A DNA stretch of 10,596 bases from Myxococcales bacterium (GTDB lineage: Bacteria; Myxococcota; Polyangia; HGW-17; SLPX01): the NCBI GenBank assembly GCA_007131745.1, contig SLPX01000119.1, forward strand, positions 1 to 10,596, in the 5' to 3' direction. Below the pieces are notes generated by a model. The model had not been told where the DNA came from, did not search any database, and worked only from the letters and a program-made list of their open reading frames with translations. A program made the translations under genes and the position numbers. Below, one piece after another: positions 1 through 6,779 of this stretch; position 1 is the stretch's first letter; each line of letters begins with the position of its first letter.

Positions 1-391
1 CATACCCGAGACGAAGATGTAATATGGCAATAGGCTGTAAATCGATGAGCGGACCGATTTTCAAATATGCCGGATTGAGTTTGAGCGAAGGACCTGCCTT
101 GAAAAAATTATCGCGCATTATCATTGACTCGCTTTCATACAGCATGTGGCTGTACATCAAGCGATTTTGGGTTTCGAGACCTATTGGATGGTACCTGGCT
201 GCTGTCAGGGAAGCGAAATAAAGGCGGCTTTTGGGGAGTTCCTGCTCTGCTGTCTCTTCTACTACAGTCGGTTCACTTTCTTCTTCCTGAGTAAAGCCCG
301 GTTCACTCTCTTCTTCCTGAGCAAAGCCCAAAGAAGGGGCGCAAAAACACCCTATTATCAGGCCTATACAGAACACACGAAGTCTGACCAT
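1..391 (-). CDS. Exported, probable outer-membrane protein, N-terminal part (runs off the left edge)
   Basis: Open frame of 130 codons read leftwards from an ATG at 389-391, with no stop before the window edge, so the gene is partial. A Shine-Dalgarno AAGGAG lies at 400-405, 8 nt from the start. Residues 1-24 form a signal peptide (basic MVRLR, a hydrophobic core, cleavage likely after GFA), so the product is exported. An acidic spacer follows in which QEEESEP occurs twice, encoded by a 30-bp tandem repeat at 271-330. After about residue 54 the sequence alternates aromatic or hydrophobic and polar residues (for example RLYFASLTAARY), as in beta-barrel strands. I do not recognise a family. The outer-membrane call is inferred from signal peptide and residue pattern only. 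Confidence 0.7.
   Translation of the reverse strand, partial: MVRLRVFCIGLIIGCFCAPSLGFAQEEESEPGFTQEEESEPTVVEETAEQELPKSRLYFASLTAARYHPIGLETQNRLMYSHMLYESESMIMRDNFFKAGPSLKLNPAYLKIGPLIDLQPIAILHLRLGY
271..330. repeat. 30-bp tandem duplication inside the exported-protein gene
   Basis: Positions 271-300 and 301-330 match at 27 of 30 bases, differing at offsets 8, 22 and 30. The repeat adds one in-frame copy of the acidic unit (F)(A/T)QEEESEP just after the signal peptide cleavage site. It probably lengthens a flexible periplasmic linker. Confidence 0.85.
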
Positions 392-453
392 TTCTCGTTC
401 TCCTTGTTGTTGTCGTTACAATCAGCAGTCCACCCCTTATGCCCTCATCACTA

Positions 454-462
454 ATCATACCA
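454..462 (-). promoter_or_regulatory. Possible extended -10 promoter of the exported-protein gene
   Basis: On the minus strand this reads TGGTATGAT, an extended -10 element (TG-n-TATGAT) about 60 nt before the ATG at 391. No good -35 is seen at 17 nt. The 392-546 gap holds nothing else that I can support. Confidence 0.3.
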
Positions 463-546
463 TTCAAGCGGCACAAAGAGAAATAACTCTCGAAAACAAC
501 TCACAGCTTTTCTTGGAAAGCATCTATTCTTGATTCAGCCCTGGGC

Positions 547-2040
547 CTATAAGCCGCTTACAAAGAGCCAGCGGCCCTTGGACCGTCTCAGCACGAAGCG
601 GGTAGTATTGGACAGTCGTTGGGGACGGCCGGACTTCAGGGTAAACACCGTGCTTACAAATACATCCACGACAGCCTCGTTTTCGCCCTTGAAAACCACC
701 TTGGGATCCTTCATCGCTACACTTATCGATTTTAGACCCCTAAACATCCCTTCGGCCCTCCTGACAAAGTCACTCCTGCCGGTTGCATAATCAGCGGATA
801 CTTTTTCCCCTGGCTCGCCGTAATCGGGATGAATCAGAGCGCCGAGCGCTGCTGCATTCCGCTCGTTCATGGCCGTTTTGTACCCATCCAGCACTGCCAA
901 AACAGCAGGAATCCGGGGGTCGGGTTCAGGTTCGGAAGTCTCCCTGCTTGTCTTGTTTTTTTCTCCAACCTTGCAGATGGTTCTTGCGGGGTAACGTTTC
1001 ACGTCGCGGATCATTGCTTGGGGAAGTTTTACCCCCAGTCTTTCAAAACTCCTTTTCACAAGCCTGTTGTTGAGTTCCGGCGTGTAGGGCCCGAGGGAAC
1101 CGGTTGTGCCCCCCACCGAACCCAGGAGATCCATCGCGCGCACGGGTACGTTGCAGTTTTGTGCGGAAAGGGTGACAACACTCGACTTTTTGTCACCGGG
1201 CCGCCGGAAATGAACACGGCCCAACCGGGGTTCGTAGACGATCTGCCATTTCGAATAATCACCCATTAAAACCGAATCCAGAACAGCGAAAGCCTCGGCT
1301 ACAAGGTCGGTCTTGGGAGGATACTTACGTGAAGCAGCGTGCGCTGCACGTAAAAAACGCGACAAGGAACCGGTATCCTGCGGGAGACCATCATGATCTC
1401 CCCTCTTGGATTTCTTTCTAATTGTTTTCAGCCATTTTGTCCGATGCCGGATCGAATCCGCGTACGTGTTGTTGGTTATTGCCCTCACGGGCAGCCTGTT
1501 GCCGGCGTGGATCACGAGTTTGCCGTTCAGATGAGCAACGGTTGCGCACGCACCCCCGCGATCGCACATGAAATAGTGCACGTCGCCGTAGACCTTTGAA
1601 ATCTGGATCCTCCGAATCTCACGGATGGCTTCTTTCAGGTTGGCTGTCCGATCCAGCAGGTACTGTATGAATTGCAACTCGTTTATGGTGTCCCGGTTGG
1701 GCTTGAGGGGAGGGTGGAGTGTTTCGTTCAACCACAGGATTTCAATCACCAGCCCCTTTTCGTTCATGCCGCCGAGCGGAAACTCGCGACCGTACTGGTT
1801 GAATGTCAGTGAAGCGTACCGGGATTCCCATCGAAGGGGTTTTCCTTCACCCGGGATCGCGGCTTCTTTGATGACTCCCCGCCGGTTTTCCACGAGCAAT
1901 CCGTGGCCGACATGGAAGTCATAACTCTTTGCCACGACGATTTGTTTTTTGTTCGAGATGCAAAGCGCGGTACAAGCAAGCGCTCGCCCGGTCTCCAGAA
2001 TGACTACAACTACACTGAGTAAGACGAAAAAGCGTCGCAT
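547..2040 (-). CDS. Exported Ntn hydrolase (choloylglycine hydrolase / penicillin V acylase type) fused to an NTF2-like domain
   Basis: Members of this family cleave amide bonds of bile salts, penicillin V or N-acyl homoserine lactones with an N-terminal cysteine. Residues 1-22 are a signal peptide ending ALA; Cys23 follows directly and would be freed as nucleophile by cleavage there. Other family landmarks: Asp41 in KSYDF, Asn93 in GMNEKGL (oxyanion hole), Asn190/191 in ITNNTY, and Arg228 in SLSRFLRAA. The catalytic domain ends near 355. A charged linker (356-375) leads to residues 376-497, which look like a SnoaL/NTF2-like domain (GYKTAMNERNAAALGALIHP, then alternating strands ending GRWLFVSGL). 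Family members usually lack this extension. The start is supported by AAGGTG 5 nt upstream. The gene lies 81 bp behind the Cys-rich lipoprotein, possibly in one transcript. The site suggests periplasmic action; the substrate cannot be told. Confidence 0.88.
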   Translation of the reverse strand: MRRFFVLLSVVVVILETGRALACTALCISNKKQIVVAKSYDFHVGHGLLVENRRGVIKEAAIPGEGKPLRWESRYASLTFNQYGREFPLGGMNEKGLVIEILWLNETLHPPLKPNRDTINELQFIQYLLDRTANLKEAIREIRRIQISKVYGDVHYFMCDRGGACATVAHLNGKLVIHAGNRLPVRAITNNTYADSIRHRTKWLKTIRKKSKRGDHDGLPQDTGSLSRFLRAAHAASRKYPPKTDLVAEAFAVLDSVLMGDYSKWQIVYEPRLGRVHFRRPGDKKSSVVTLSAQNCNVPVRAMDLLGSVGGTTGSLGPYTPELNNRLVKRSFERLGVKLPQAMIRDVKRYPARTICKVGEKNKTSRETSEPEPDPRIPAVLAVLDGYKTAMNERNAAALGALIHPDYGEPGEKVSADYATGRSDFVRRAEGMFRGLKSISVAMKDPKVVFKGENEAVVDVFVSTVFTLKSGRPQRLSNTTRFVLRRSKGRWLFVSGL

Positions 2041-2121
2041 GAAATCACCTTTAACACTCGAAAACGGGTACGTAAAAACGGAAAAAAGGTAGGATGCTTC
2101 AGTCGGAAAACTTTGGGACTT

Positions 2122-3210
2122 TTACTCTTCCGGAACCTCTTGTTCCCCATTACATGCATCCAGATCTTCGTCCGCTCCGGCCGTTTGTGCGGCCCAGCAG
2201 AGATCCGCGCAACACGCGGGGTCTGCGAACTGTCCGGTGATGATGTTCCGGCAGATGCCGTGACGATCAAGTTCCGCGTCGATGCAGCGTTCATAGCAGC
2301 ACAAAAGAGGCAGCACATCCTGCGTTACTTCGTTGCGGCACACCCATGCATCGTCTTCCACGTAGAGATTCGGGTTGGGGCAGGTGGGAGCGCAACAAGC
2401 GGCCAGAGCGAACTGTCCGGTGATGGTGTTGCGGCATATCCCGGCTTCGTCCACCGCTGTGTTTGCGCATTCGTCGTCTACTTCACACGCTACTATTGTG
2501 TCGTTTCCAAGTCCGCCGCAATGCGCGACCTTGTCCGCGCAACAGTCTCCGAACTCGTAGCAGAGTTCGTCGCACCAGCAGTGTTGGTTCACCGAGTGCG
2601 AACCGCATGCCCCGGCACAAGAGAGGTGTTCGGGGGGAGGGGGATCCGCTATGTCCGGACAAGCATCAGCAAAGTCCGTGCAGCAATCTCCGAAACCGAT
2701 GCATTCTGCGTCGCACCAGCAATCGCCCGAGAGGCTCTGTTGGCCGCAGGATTCTTCGCACGAACCCGGGGGAACGTCATCGGGTACCGGGAGTTGGAGA
2801 TCAAAGCACTGGTCCGCGCAGCAAGCAGCGAGCGCGAACCTGCCGGTGTCTTCATACCTGCAATAACGATTGATGATCTTAGCGCCTTCGCAAAGCTCGT
2901 CACAGCAAGCTTTCGGGACGAAACGTCCTGTTTCCTGGTCGCGGCACTGCCCTTGAGCGTCGATCGTCGCGTTTTCGCAAACGTTTGTAGTAGCACAGCA
3001 AAGCGCAGGAGCGAAACGACCGTTCGGCAGCCTGCATACGCCGTTTGCATCCAGGGCCGCGCCGTCGCATCCTTCCGAATCAGGACCATCGGCCTTGCCC
3101 AGCTGCGCCGGCCGTTCGTATTTTTCTTCAGCTTCCGTTTCTTCGCTGCCGCAGCCTGCTAGTAGTGTAAATGATAGTGCCAGTGATAAAGTTAAACAAA
3201 CATACCGCAT
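2122..3210 (-). CDS. Cys-rich lipoprotein with two somatomedin-B-like domains and six short Cys repeats
   Basis: Residues 1-20 are a lipoprotein signal with lipobox LAGC (Cys20), so it should be anchored in the envelope. An acidic linker (21-47) follows. Three repeats (48-78, 78-107, 107-135) share the pattern C-x(7-10)-CR-x(4)-G-x-F-x(4)-CC-x(3)-C. Two somatomedin-B-like domains come next (151-184 and 198-231), each with the eight-Cys spacing C-x3-C-x8-C-x-C-x3-C-x5-CC-x6-C and the motif CWCD. Three more short repeats (248-277, 277-309, 309-338) and an acidic tail end the protein. In repeat 5 the TGxF motif has decayed to TQDV. The dense cysteines imply a disulfide-locked exterior protein. 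Somatomedin-B domains mediate protein binding in animals; the partner here is unknown. GGAGG lies 5 nt before the start. Confidence 0.85.
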   Translation of the reverse strand: MRYVCLTLSLALSFTLLAGCGSEETEAEEKYERPAQLGKADGPDSEGCDGAALDANGVCRLPNGRFAPALCCATTNVCENATIDAQGQCRDQETGRFVPKACCDELCEGAKIINRYCRYEDTGRFALAACCADQCFDLQLPVPDDVPPGSCEESCGQQSLSGDCWCDAECIGFGDCCTDFADACPDIADPPPPEHLSCAGACGSHSVNQHCWCDELCYEFGDCCADKVAHCGGLGNDTIVACEVDDECANTAVDEAGICRNTITGQFALAACCAPTCPNPNLYVEDDAWVCRNEVTQDVLPLLCCYERCIDAELDRHGICRNIITGQFADPACCADLCWAAQTAGADEDLDACNGEQEVPEE

Positions 3211-3320
3211 TTTTTCCTCCTGCTATTTTCTTCTTCGGCGAAATGGCCCGAGGGCCGTTATTCCCATCGGCCGGCGTATGGCTTCCGGCCGATTCGAAAG
3301 GTTTTAAATGCTTTTTCCTA
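3211..3320 (-). promoter_or_regulatory. Hairpin-rich 5' leader of the Cys-rich lipoprotein gene
   Basis: If transcription starts near 3321 from the promoter at 3329-3358, this leader is about 110 nt. It holds a perfect 9-bp stem (3266-3274 with 3285-3293, 10-nt loop, arms ATCGGCCGG/CCGGCCGAT) and a second GGCC-rich hairpin at 3245-3256, the latter about 25 nt upstream of the GGAGG ribosome binding site. The stems could control translation or protect the message. It does not match a riboswitch class I know. Confidence 0.4.
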
Positions 3321-3328
3321 TCCTCCTA

Positions 3329-3358
3329 TTTTTACATTTCAGGAACTTGCCCTGTCAA
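3329..3358 (-). promoter_or_regulatory. Sigma70-type promoter of the Cys-rich lipoprotein gene
   Basis: On the minus strand, a perfect -35 TTGACA (3353-3358) is followed after 18 nt by TAAAAA (3329-3334), placing the start of transcription near 3321. It faces left, towards the lipoprotein, and is divergent from the abiE promoter. Confidence 0.5.
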
Positions 3359-3428
3359 GAACCCTGAAAGCCGATTCCAACGAAGTCGGATTTGCGCAGC
3401 AGCGAACGGATAAGGGCTGACTCAAAAA

Positions 3429-3437
3429 TGGTATAAT
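3429..3437 (+). promoter_or_regulatory. Extended -10 promoter of the abiE operon
   Basis: TGGTATAAT is a perfect extended -10 (TG at 3429-3430, TATAAT at 3432-3437), about 58 nt before the abiEi ATG. No clear -35 is present, as is common with extended -10 promoters. Confidence 0.5.
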
Positions 3438-3471
3438 TCTCGGTGTCATCTACGAATTTGCTGCAATTAGT

Positions 3472-3485
3472 TATCAAATCTGATA
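3472..3485. promoter_or_regulatory. Small inverted repeat between abiE promoter and abiEi start
   Basis: TATCA-AATC-TGATA is a perfect 5-bp inverted repeat just ahead of the abiEi start. AbiEi antitoxins of characterised systems repress their own operon by binding inverted repeats in the promoter region, so this could be an operator half. The repeat is short and could be chance. Confidence 0.25.
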
Positions 3486-3495
3486 TACAAGTGCT

Positions 3496-4140
3496 ATGAA
3501 ATTCACTGAGTTGCTGAGCTTTGTTGCTGCTGAGCCGGTTTTTTCTTCCAGTCTGTTGTTGTCGGGGAAGGTGGATAAACGACAAGTGCGTCTACAGTTG
3601 TCGCGCTGGATGAAGTCCGGGAAATTGATTCAGCTTCGCCGTGGGCTGTATGCCCTTGCTCACCCGTGGCGTAAAGTGGATCCCCATCCCTTTCTTATCG
3701 CGAACCGTCTACGCCCGGGAAGCTACGTGAGTTTGCAATCCGCTCTGTCATGGCACGGAGCTATTCCCGAGCAGGTGCCCGTCGTGACCAGCGTGGGACC
3801 GGGGCGGCCTGAAACCGCGGATACGCCGCTTGGTAAATTTCAGTTTCAATACCTCGCACCGGCTCTGCGATTCGGCTTTTCAAGAGTCGAGGTTGCACCC
3901 CGCCAATCCGCGTTTGTGGCCGCGCCCGAAAAGGCATTGCTGGATCTGGTTCATCTCACGCCCGGCGGAGATTCCGATCCATTCCTCCGGGAACTTCGCT
4001 TGCAAAACCCCCTGGTATTCAACCGTGCAACTTTGGATCATCTGGCCCGACACAGTGGCAAACCAAAGCTCTTGCGAGCATCCAAGGTTATCGGCTCATT
4101 GATCGAAGAAATCGAAGAAGAGGAAGGCGAGTTTCTATGA
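3496..4140 (+). CDS. abiEi: AbiEi-family antitoxin / transcriptional repressor
   Basis: In AbiE type IV toxin-antitoxin systems, AbiEi neutralises the nucleotidyltransferase AbiEii without stable binding and represses the operon through an N-terminal winged helix. Residues 1-55 fit that winged helix (KVDKRQVRLQLSRWMKSGKLIQLRRGLYAL), whose RRGLY turn is typical. The C-terminal part carries SYVSLQSALSWHGAIPEQVP (76-95) and the family motif APEKALLDLVHL (143-154). The 214-residue length is normal. The end is very acidic (EEIEEEEGEF). No clear Shine-Dalgarno sequence precedes the ATG, which may mean a leaderless-like or weakly translated start. It overlaps abiEii by ATGA (4137-4140), so the two are translationally coupled. 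Confidence 0.88.
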   Translation: MKFTELLSFVAAEPVFSSSLLLSGKVDKRQVRLQLSRWMKSGKLIQLRRGLYALAHPWRKVDPHPFLIANRLRPGSYVSLQSALSWHGAIPEQVPVVTSVGPGRPETADTPLGKFQFQYLAPALRFGFSRVEVAPRQSAFVAAPEKALLDLVHLTPGGDSDPFLRELRLQNPLVFNRATLDHLARHSGKPKLLRASKVIGSLIEEIEEEEGEFL

Positions 4141-4946
4141 AAGAATATCTTCGACAACTGACCGAGAGCGGCGCGAATACGATTGACCGGAATGGTTTGG
4201 CACGAGAATACCTTCAAGCCCGTGTGCTGGAAACACTCCAGGATGAGGGGGCGTTCATGCGTTGGGCTTTTGTCGGCGGCACCGCGCTACGTTTTCTTTT
4301 TTCCATTCCACGCTTCTCTGAAGACCTCGATTTCTCCCTCATCGTCCCGGCGAAAGAAGCTGGTTTCCGTTCAGCCATGTCCAAGGTCAAGCGGGCGTTT
4401 GTGCGCGAGGGATATCGGATCGACATCACCGTAAACGACCGGAAGACCTTAGCTGCAGCCTGGGTTAAGTTTCCGGGCCTCCCACACGAAATCGGTCTTT
4501 CCCCGCACCCGACCCAAGCGCTTTCCATTAAGCTGGAACTCGACACATGCCCCCCGCCGGGGGCGAAAGTAGAAACTTCCATTGTGCGCCGCCATGTTAC
4601 GCTCAACCTTTGTCACTACGACAAAGCCTCGCTCTTGGCCGGTAAGCTGCACGCTGTTTTGAGTCGGCAATGGACTAAAGGCCGCGACCTCTATGACCTG
4701 GCTTGGTACCTCGCCGACCGCGATTGGCCCGCGCCGAATTTTGGCCAGCTAAATGCCGCCCTCTCGCAAACCGCATGGCAAGGCCCATGCATGACCCGCG
4801 ACAACTGGCGCTGCGAACTGCTCAGGCGCCTTGAAACTCTGGATTGGGAACGCGCCCGCGCTGATGTGCGGCCTTTTCTCGAACGTCGTCGGGATGTCGA
4901 TCTTGTGTCTTTCCCAACCCTTAAGAAACTTTTAGAGTCTGTATAG
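4137..4946 (+). CDS. abiEii: AbiEii/AbiGii-family nucleotidyltransferase toxin
   Basis: AbiEii toxins are DNA polymerase beta-like nucleotidyltransferases that stop growth and give phage-abortive infection; related toxins modify tRNA. The nucleotidyltransferase signature is intact: VGGTALR (46-52) and SEDLDFSL (61-68) with metal-binding Asp63 and Asp65. Later family motifs are also present: IKLELD (131-136), DKASLLAGKLHAVLSRQ (162-178) and KGRDLYDLAWYL (181-192), whose Lys181, Arg183 and Asp184 fit catalytic positions. At 269 residues it looks full length and probably active. Start at the ATGA overlap with abiEi, with AGGAAGG 9 nt upstream inside the antitoxin gene. The reading frame of an orphan gene end begins right at its 3' end. 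Confidence 0.9.
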   Translation: MKEYLRQLTESGANTIDRNGLAREYLQARVLETLQDEGAFMRWAFVGGTALRFLFSIPRFSEDLDFSLIVPAKEAGFRSAMSKVKRAFVREGYRIDITVNDRKTLAAAWVKFPGLPHEIGLSPHPTQALSIKLELDTCPPPGAKVETSIVRRHVTLNLCHYDKASLLAGKLHAVLSRQWTKGRDLYDLAWYLADRDWPAPNFGQLNAALSQTAWQGPCMTRDNWRCELLRRLETLDWERARADVRPFLERRRDVDLVSFPTLKKLLESV

Positions 4947-5154
4947 CAAACATCGCTTTGTCGGATTTGTCGGAGCCCGAATCGATTCCGTAAACCTAAC
5001 CTTGACTTTTCCCGGCCTTTCGGCCGGTCCGGTGGAAGTTTCGGTGAATGTAAATTCCGAAGGCGCACCTGAAGGAACCATCACGCTGAACGGAGAAGTT
5101 TTGGCCGAATACGATTTATCGGGCTTAGCCTGGGCCGGAAAGTGCGGTCCTTGA
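4936..5154 (+). pseudogene. Orphan 3' end of an unknown, probably extracellular protein gene
   Basis: A frame open from just after a TAG at 4933-4935 to a TGA at 5152-5154 reads as convincing protein for 72 codons: ...ARIDSVNLTLTFPGLSAG, then PVEVSVNVNSEGAPEGTITL, NGEVLAEYDLSGLAWAGKCGP. The alternating Val/Thr/Asn pattern suggests the last strands of an immunoglobulin-like or similar beta domain. There is no ATG and no ribosome binding site; upstream the frame runs into the end of abiEii. The simplest reading is the leftover C-terminus of a gene whose front was removed when the abiE block arrived. A short functional gene from an internal GTG (5032 or 5044) is possible but lacks support. The protein family is not recognised. 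Confidence 0.5.
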
Positions 5155-5276
5155 TTCTTCTTTCCACCTCACTACCTCGCCATGCGAACCAGAAAAATCT
5201 CCTGGGCTAACCCTCCCTGATTTCAGTATACTGCCCATGCATGCGTGATCCATGTTCCTGCCACAGGAGGTGCCGA
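5155..5276 (+). other. Gap between the orphan gene end and the hydrolase lipoprotein
   Basis: No gene is seen. A TATACT hexamer at 5227-5232 could be a -10 about 45 nt before the GTG start of the lipoprotein, but no matching -35 is visible. No terminator follows the orphan gene end. Confidence 0.3.
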
Positions 5277-6779
5277 GTGAAAAAAATATTGGTTTTGTTC
5301 TTTGCGACTTGTTTGCCTGCACTTTTCTCCTGTGGGCCGCCGCGGTCCGTGGATCCTCCGCCCGCCGCGGACCCGCCGCCCAGAGACTCTACAGCCGACT
5401 CCCCCGCTGACTCCCTCGCTGACTCCCTCGCTGACTCCCCCGCGGACTCTCCCGGTGAAGCTCCCAAAGATCCGGCCAAGTGCAACCCAAAGGAGCATTC
5501 CTTCCCGGGGCAAAAGTCAGGTTTCCTGGATGTCCCGCTCTCCTACGAGGATCCGGAAGGAACAGACAAGGTGCAGCTCTACTGGGAGAAGTTTCCAGCC
5601 ACTGAAACTCCCCGCCGCGGGGCTGTATTCTTCCTTGCCGGAGGGCCAATTGCTCACTGGATGTTCCATGGCCCCAAGAGCCCCCACTTTCTGACCGGGG
5701 TCTTTGAGAGCTACGATTTTTTCATGTTCGACTACCGGGGCATTAACTGTTCTTCCCGGGTACAGGAGATGGCCACCCTGCGGAGCCGGCTCCAGAAGGC
5801 GCCTGAGGCCTACAGCCTACCGACCATGGCAAAGGACGTGCGGTCGCTACGGGATCATCTCGTTGGAAAGGGGAAAAAGATCATTCTGTTCGGAGGATCC
5901 TACGGCTTTTTTCTGGGCCTCCAGATTCTCATGGACCACCCTGAGATCGTGGAGTCGGCGATCCTTTTTCACGGCGACAGCGACGCTGCCTTCTGGCACG
6001 AGGGGATGCTCCGCCTGGACAGCCTCATCACCGGATCTCTCGCGGAGCGTAACCCCAAGTTCATTGCTCAGCTCGAAGCTTTGAAAAAGAAGTTCGATGA
6101 CGGGAAGATTATTCTGTTTTCCGGTACGGACAAGGAGCTGAAGCTGACCTGGGCCGACTTCCAGGTGCACCTCTGGATAAACTTCGCCCAGAATGTCGCG
6201 GCCCAGGAGCGTTTGCCTCTCATTATTGAACTTATCTTGAAGGGCGGCGAGACCGCGGCCAAGATCCTTGAGAGTTTCCATCAGACATCCGAGGGACTCG
6301 CCCAAAGACACCTGGAAGATGACCCACAGCCGCCGCCCAACGCTGATTCCCTGATCACCGGATATGCCAGGTGTAACGTGCTGTTCGACAAGGGCGTGCG
6401 GGCGGACCTGGCAAAGCGCCCACGAAGGGGAAAGTTCCTCGGAACCGAGGCCCTCGTGTCCTACTTCAACAGGGTCTGCAGAAATCTGGACTCCTTGCCG
6501 GCCAGGCGCTACGACTTGACCAGGAAGCTCCGCCCCGTGGCCGGTCAGGTCCTTATTGTCTACACCGGCCGGGACATGGCCGACCCGGATCGAGCGGCCG
6601 CCAACCTCGCCAAGCTGGGCCCGTCGGCGAAGCTGGTTTACGAGCCGGAATGGTCACACGACTTCGGCCAGGACCACGAAGCAGGCCTCAAGCGCTTCGC
6701 CAAGATCTTGCGTGAGTTCCTGGGCATGGACCCGTCGCCGTCCCCCTCACCGTCGCCGTCACCGTCGCCGTCGAACTAG
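5277..6779 (+). CDS. Alpha/beta-hydrolase lipoprotein, S33 peptidase / TAP-like
   Basis: The GTG at 5277 is chosen over an ATG 36 nt upstream because AGGAGG (5265-5270) sits 6 nt before it and residues 1-19 then form a lipoprotein signal (KKILVLFF... with LFSC, Cys19); Phe at -2 is unusual for a lipobox. A Pro-rich linker with ADSP/ADSL repeats (about 26-62) leads to the hydrolase. Its landmarks are the oxyanion segment FLAGGP (119-124), FDYRG (151-155), nucleophile elbow GGSYG with Ser208, probable acid in YTGRD (near 433) and His461 in EWSHDFG. This order fits S33 prolyl aminopeptidases and tripeptidyl-peptidase relatives. The 500 residues match that size class. The C-terminus is a (PS)n tail ending SN, made by a 12-bp-like repeat. 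It likely acts on peptides or esters at the envelope. Substrate unknown. Confidence 0.85.
   Translation: MKKILVLFFATCLPALFSCGPPRSVDPPPAADPPPRDSTADSPADSLADSLADSPADSPGEAPKDPAKCNPKEHSFPGQKSGFLDVPLSYEDPEGTDKVQLYWEKFPATETPRRGAVFFLAGGPIAHWMFHGPKSPHFLTGVFESYDFFMFDYRGINCSSRVQEMATLRSRLQKAPEAYSLPTMAKDVRSLRDHLVGKGKKIILFGGSYGFFLGLQILMDHPEIVESAILFHGDSDAAFWHEGMLRLDSLITGSLAERNPKFIAQLEALKKKFDDGKIILFSGTDKELKLTWADFQVHLWINFAQNVAAQERLPLIIELILKGGETAAKILESFHQTSEGLAQRHLEDDPQPPPNADSLITGYARCNVLFDKGVRADLAKRPRRGKFLGTEALVSYFNRVCRNLDSLPARRYDLTRKLRPVAGQVLIVYTGRDMADPDRAAANLAKLGPSAKLVYEPEWSHDFGQDHEAGLKRFAKILREFLGMDPSPSPSPSPSPSPSN
5394..5457. repeat. 12-bp tandem repeats encoding the ADSP/ADSL linker
   Basis: About five units of the form GCNGACTCNCNC encode ADSPADSLADSLADSPADSP between the lipid anchor and the hydrolase domain. 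Units differ mainly at third positions and a Pro/Leu swap. The linker length is probably variable between strains. Confidence 0.75.
6731..6774. repeat. CCGTCG/CCGTCA repeat encoding a C-terminal (PS)n tail
   Basis: Six-base units CCGTCN (with CCCTCA variants) encode seven Pro-Ser pairs at the very end of the hydrolase lipoprotein. The tract abuts the AbiEii-like relic and may mark a recombination or slippage site. Confidence 0.75.

Noticed and set aside
2113..3162. A 349-codon open frame on the plus strand opposite the Cys-rich lipoprotein
   Set aside because: It mirrors the Cys-rich gene (low stop density from GC-rich, TGC/TGT-rich codons), has no domain sense and no ribosome binding site, while the minus strand has a lipobox, regular repeats and GGAGG.
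3245..3293. Riboswitch (for example cyclic-di-GMP class) in the lipoprotein leader
   Set aside because: The conserved loops of the classes I know are not present; only simple GC-rich hairpins can be shown.
5012..5027. CCGGCC-TTTC-GGCCGG hairpin as a terminator for abiE
   Set aside because: No T tract follows on the plus strand, and it lies inside the protein-like orphan gene end, so it is better explained by coding sequence.
5241..5276. Upstream ATG extension of the hydrolase lipoprotein
   Set aside because: The 12 extra residues (rich in Cys and Arg) would break the lipoprotein signal, and the AGGAGG box sits at ideal distance from the GTG at 5277.
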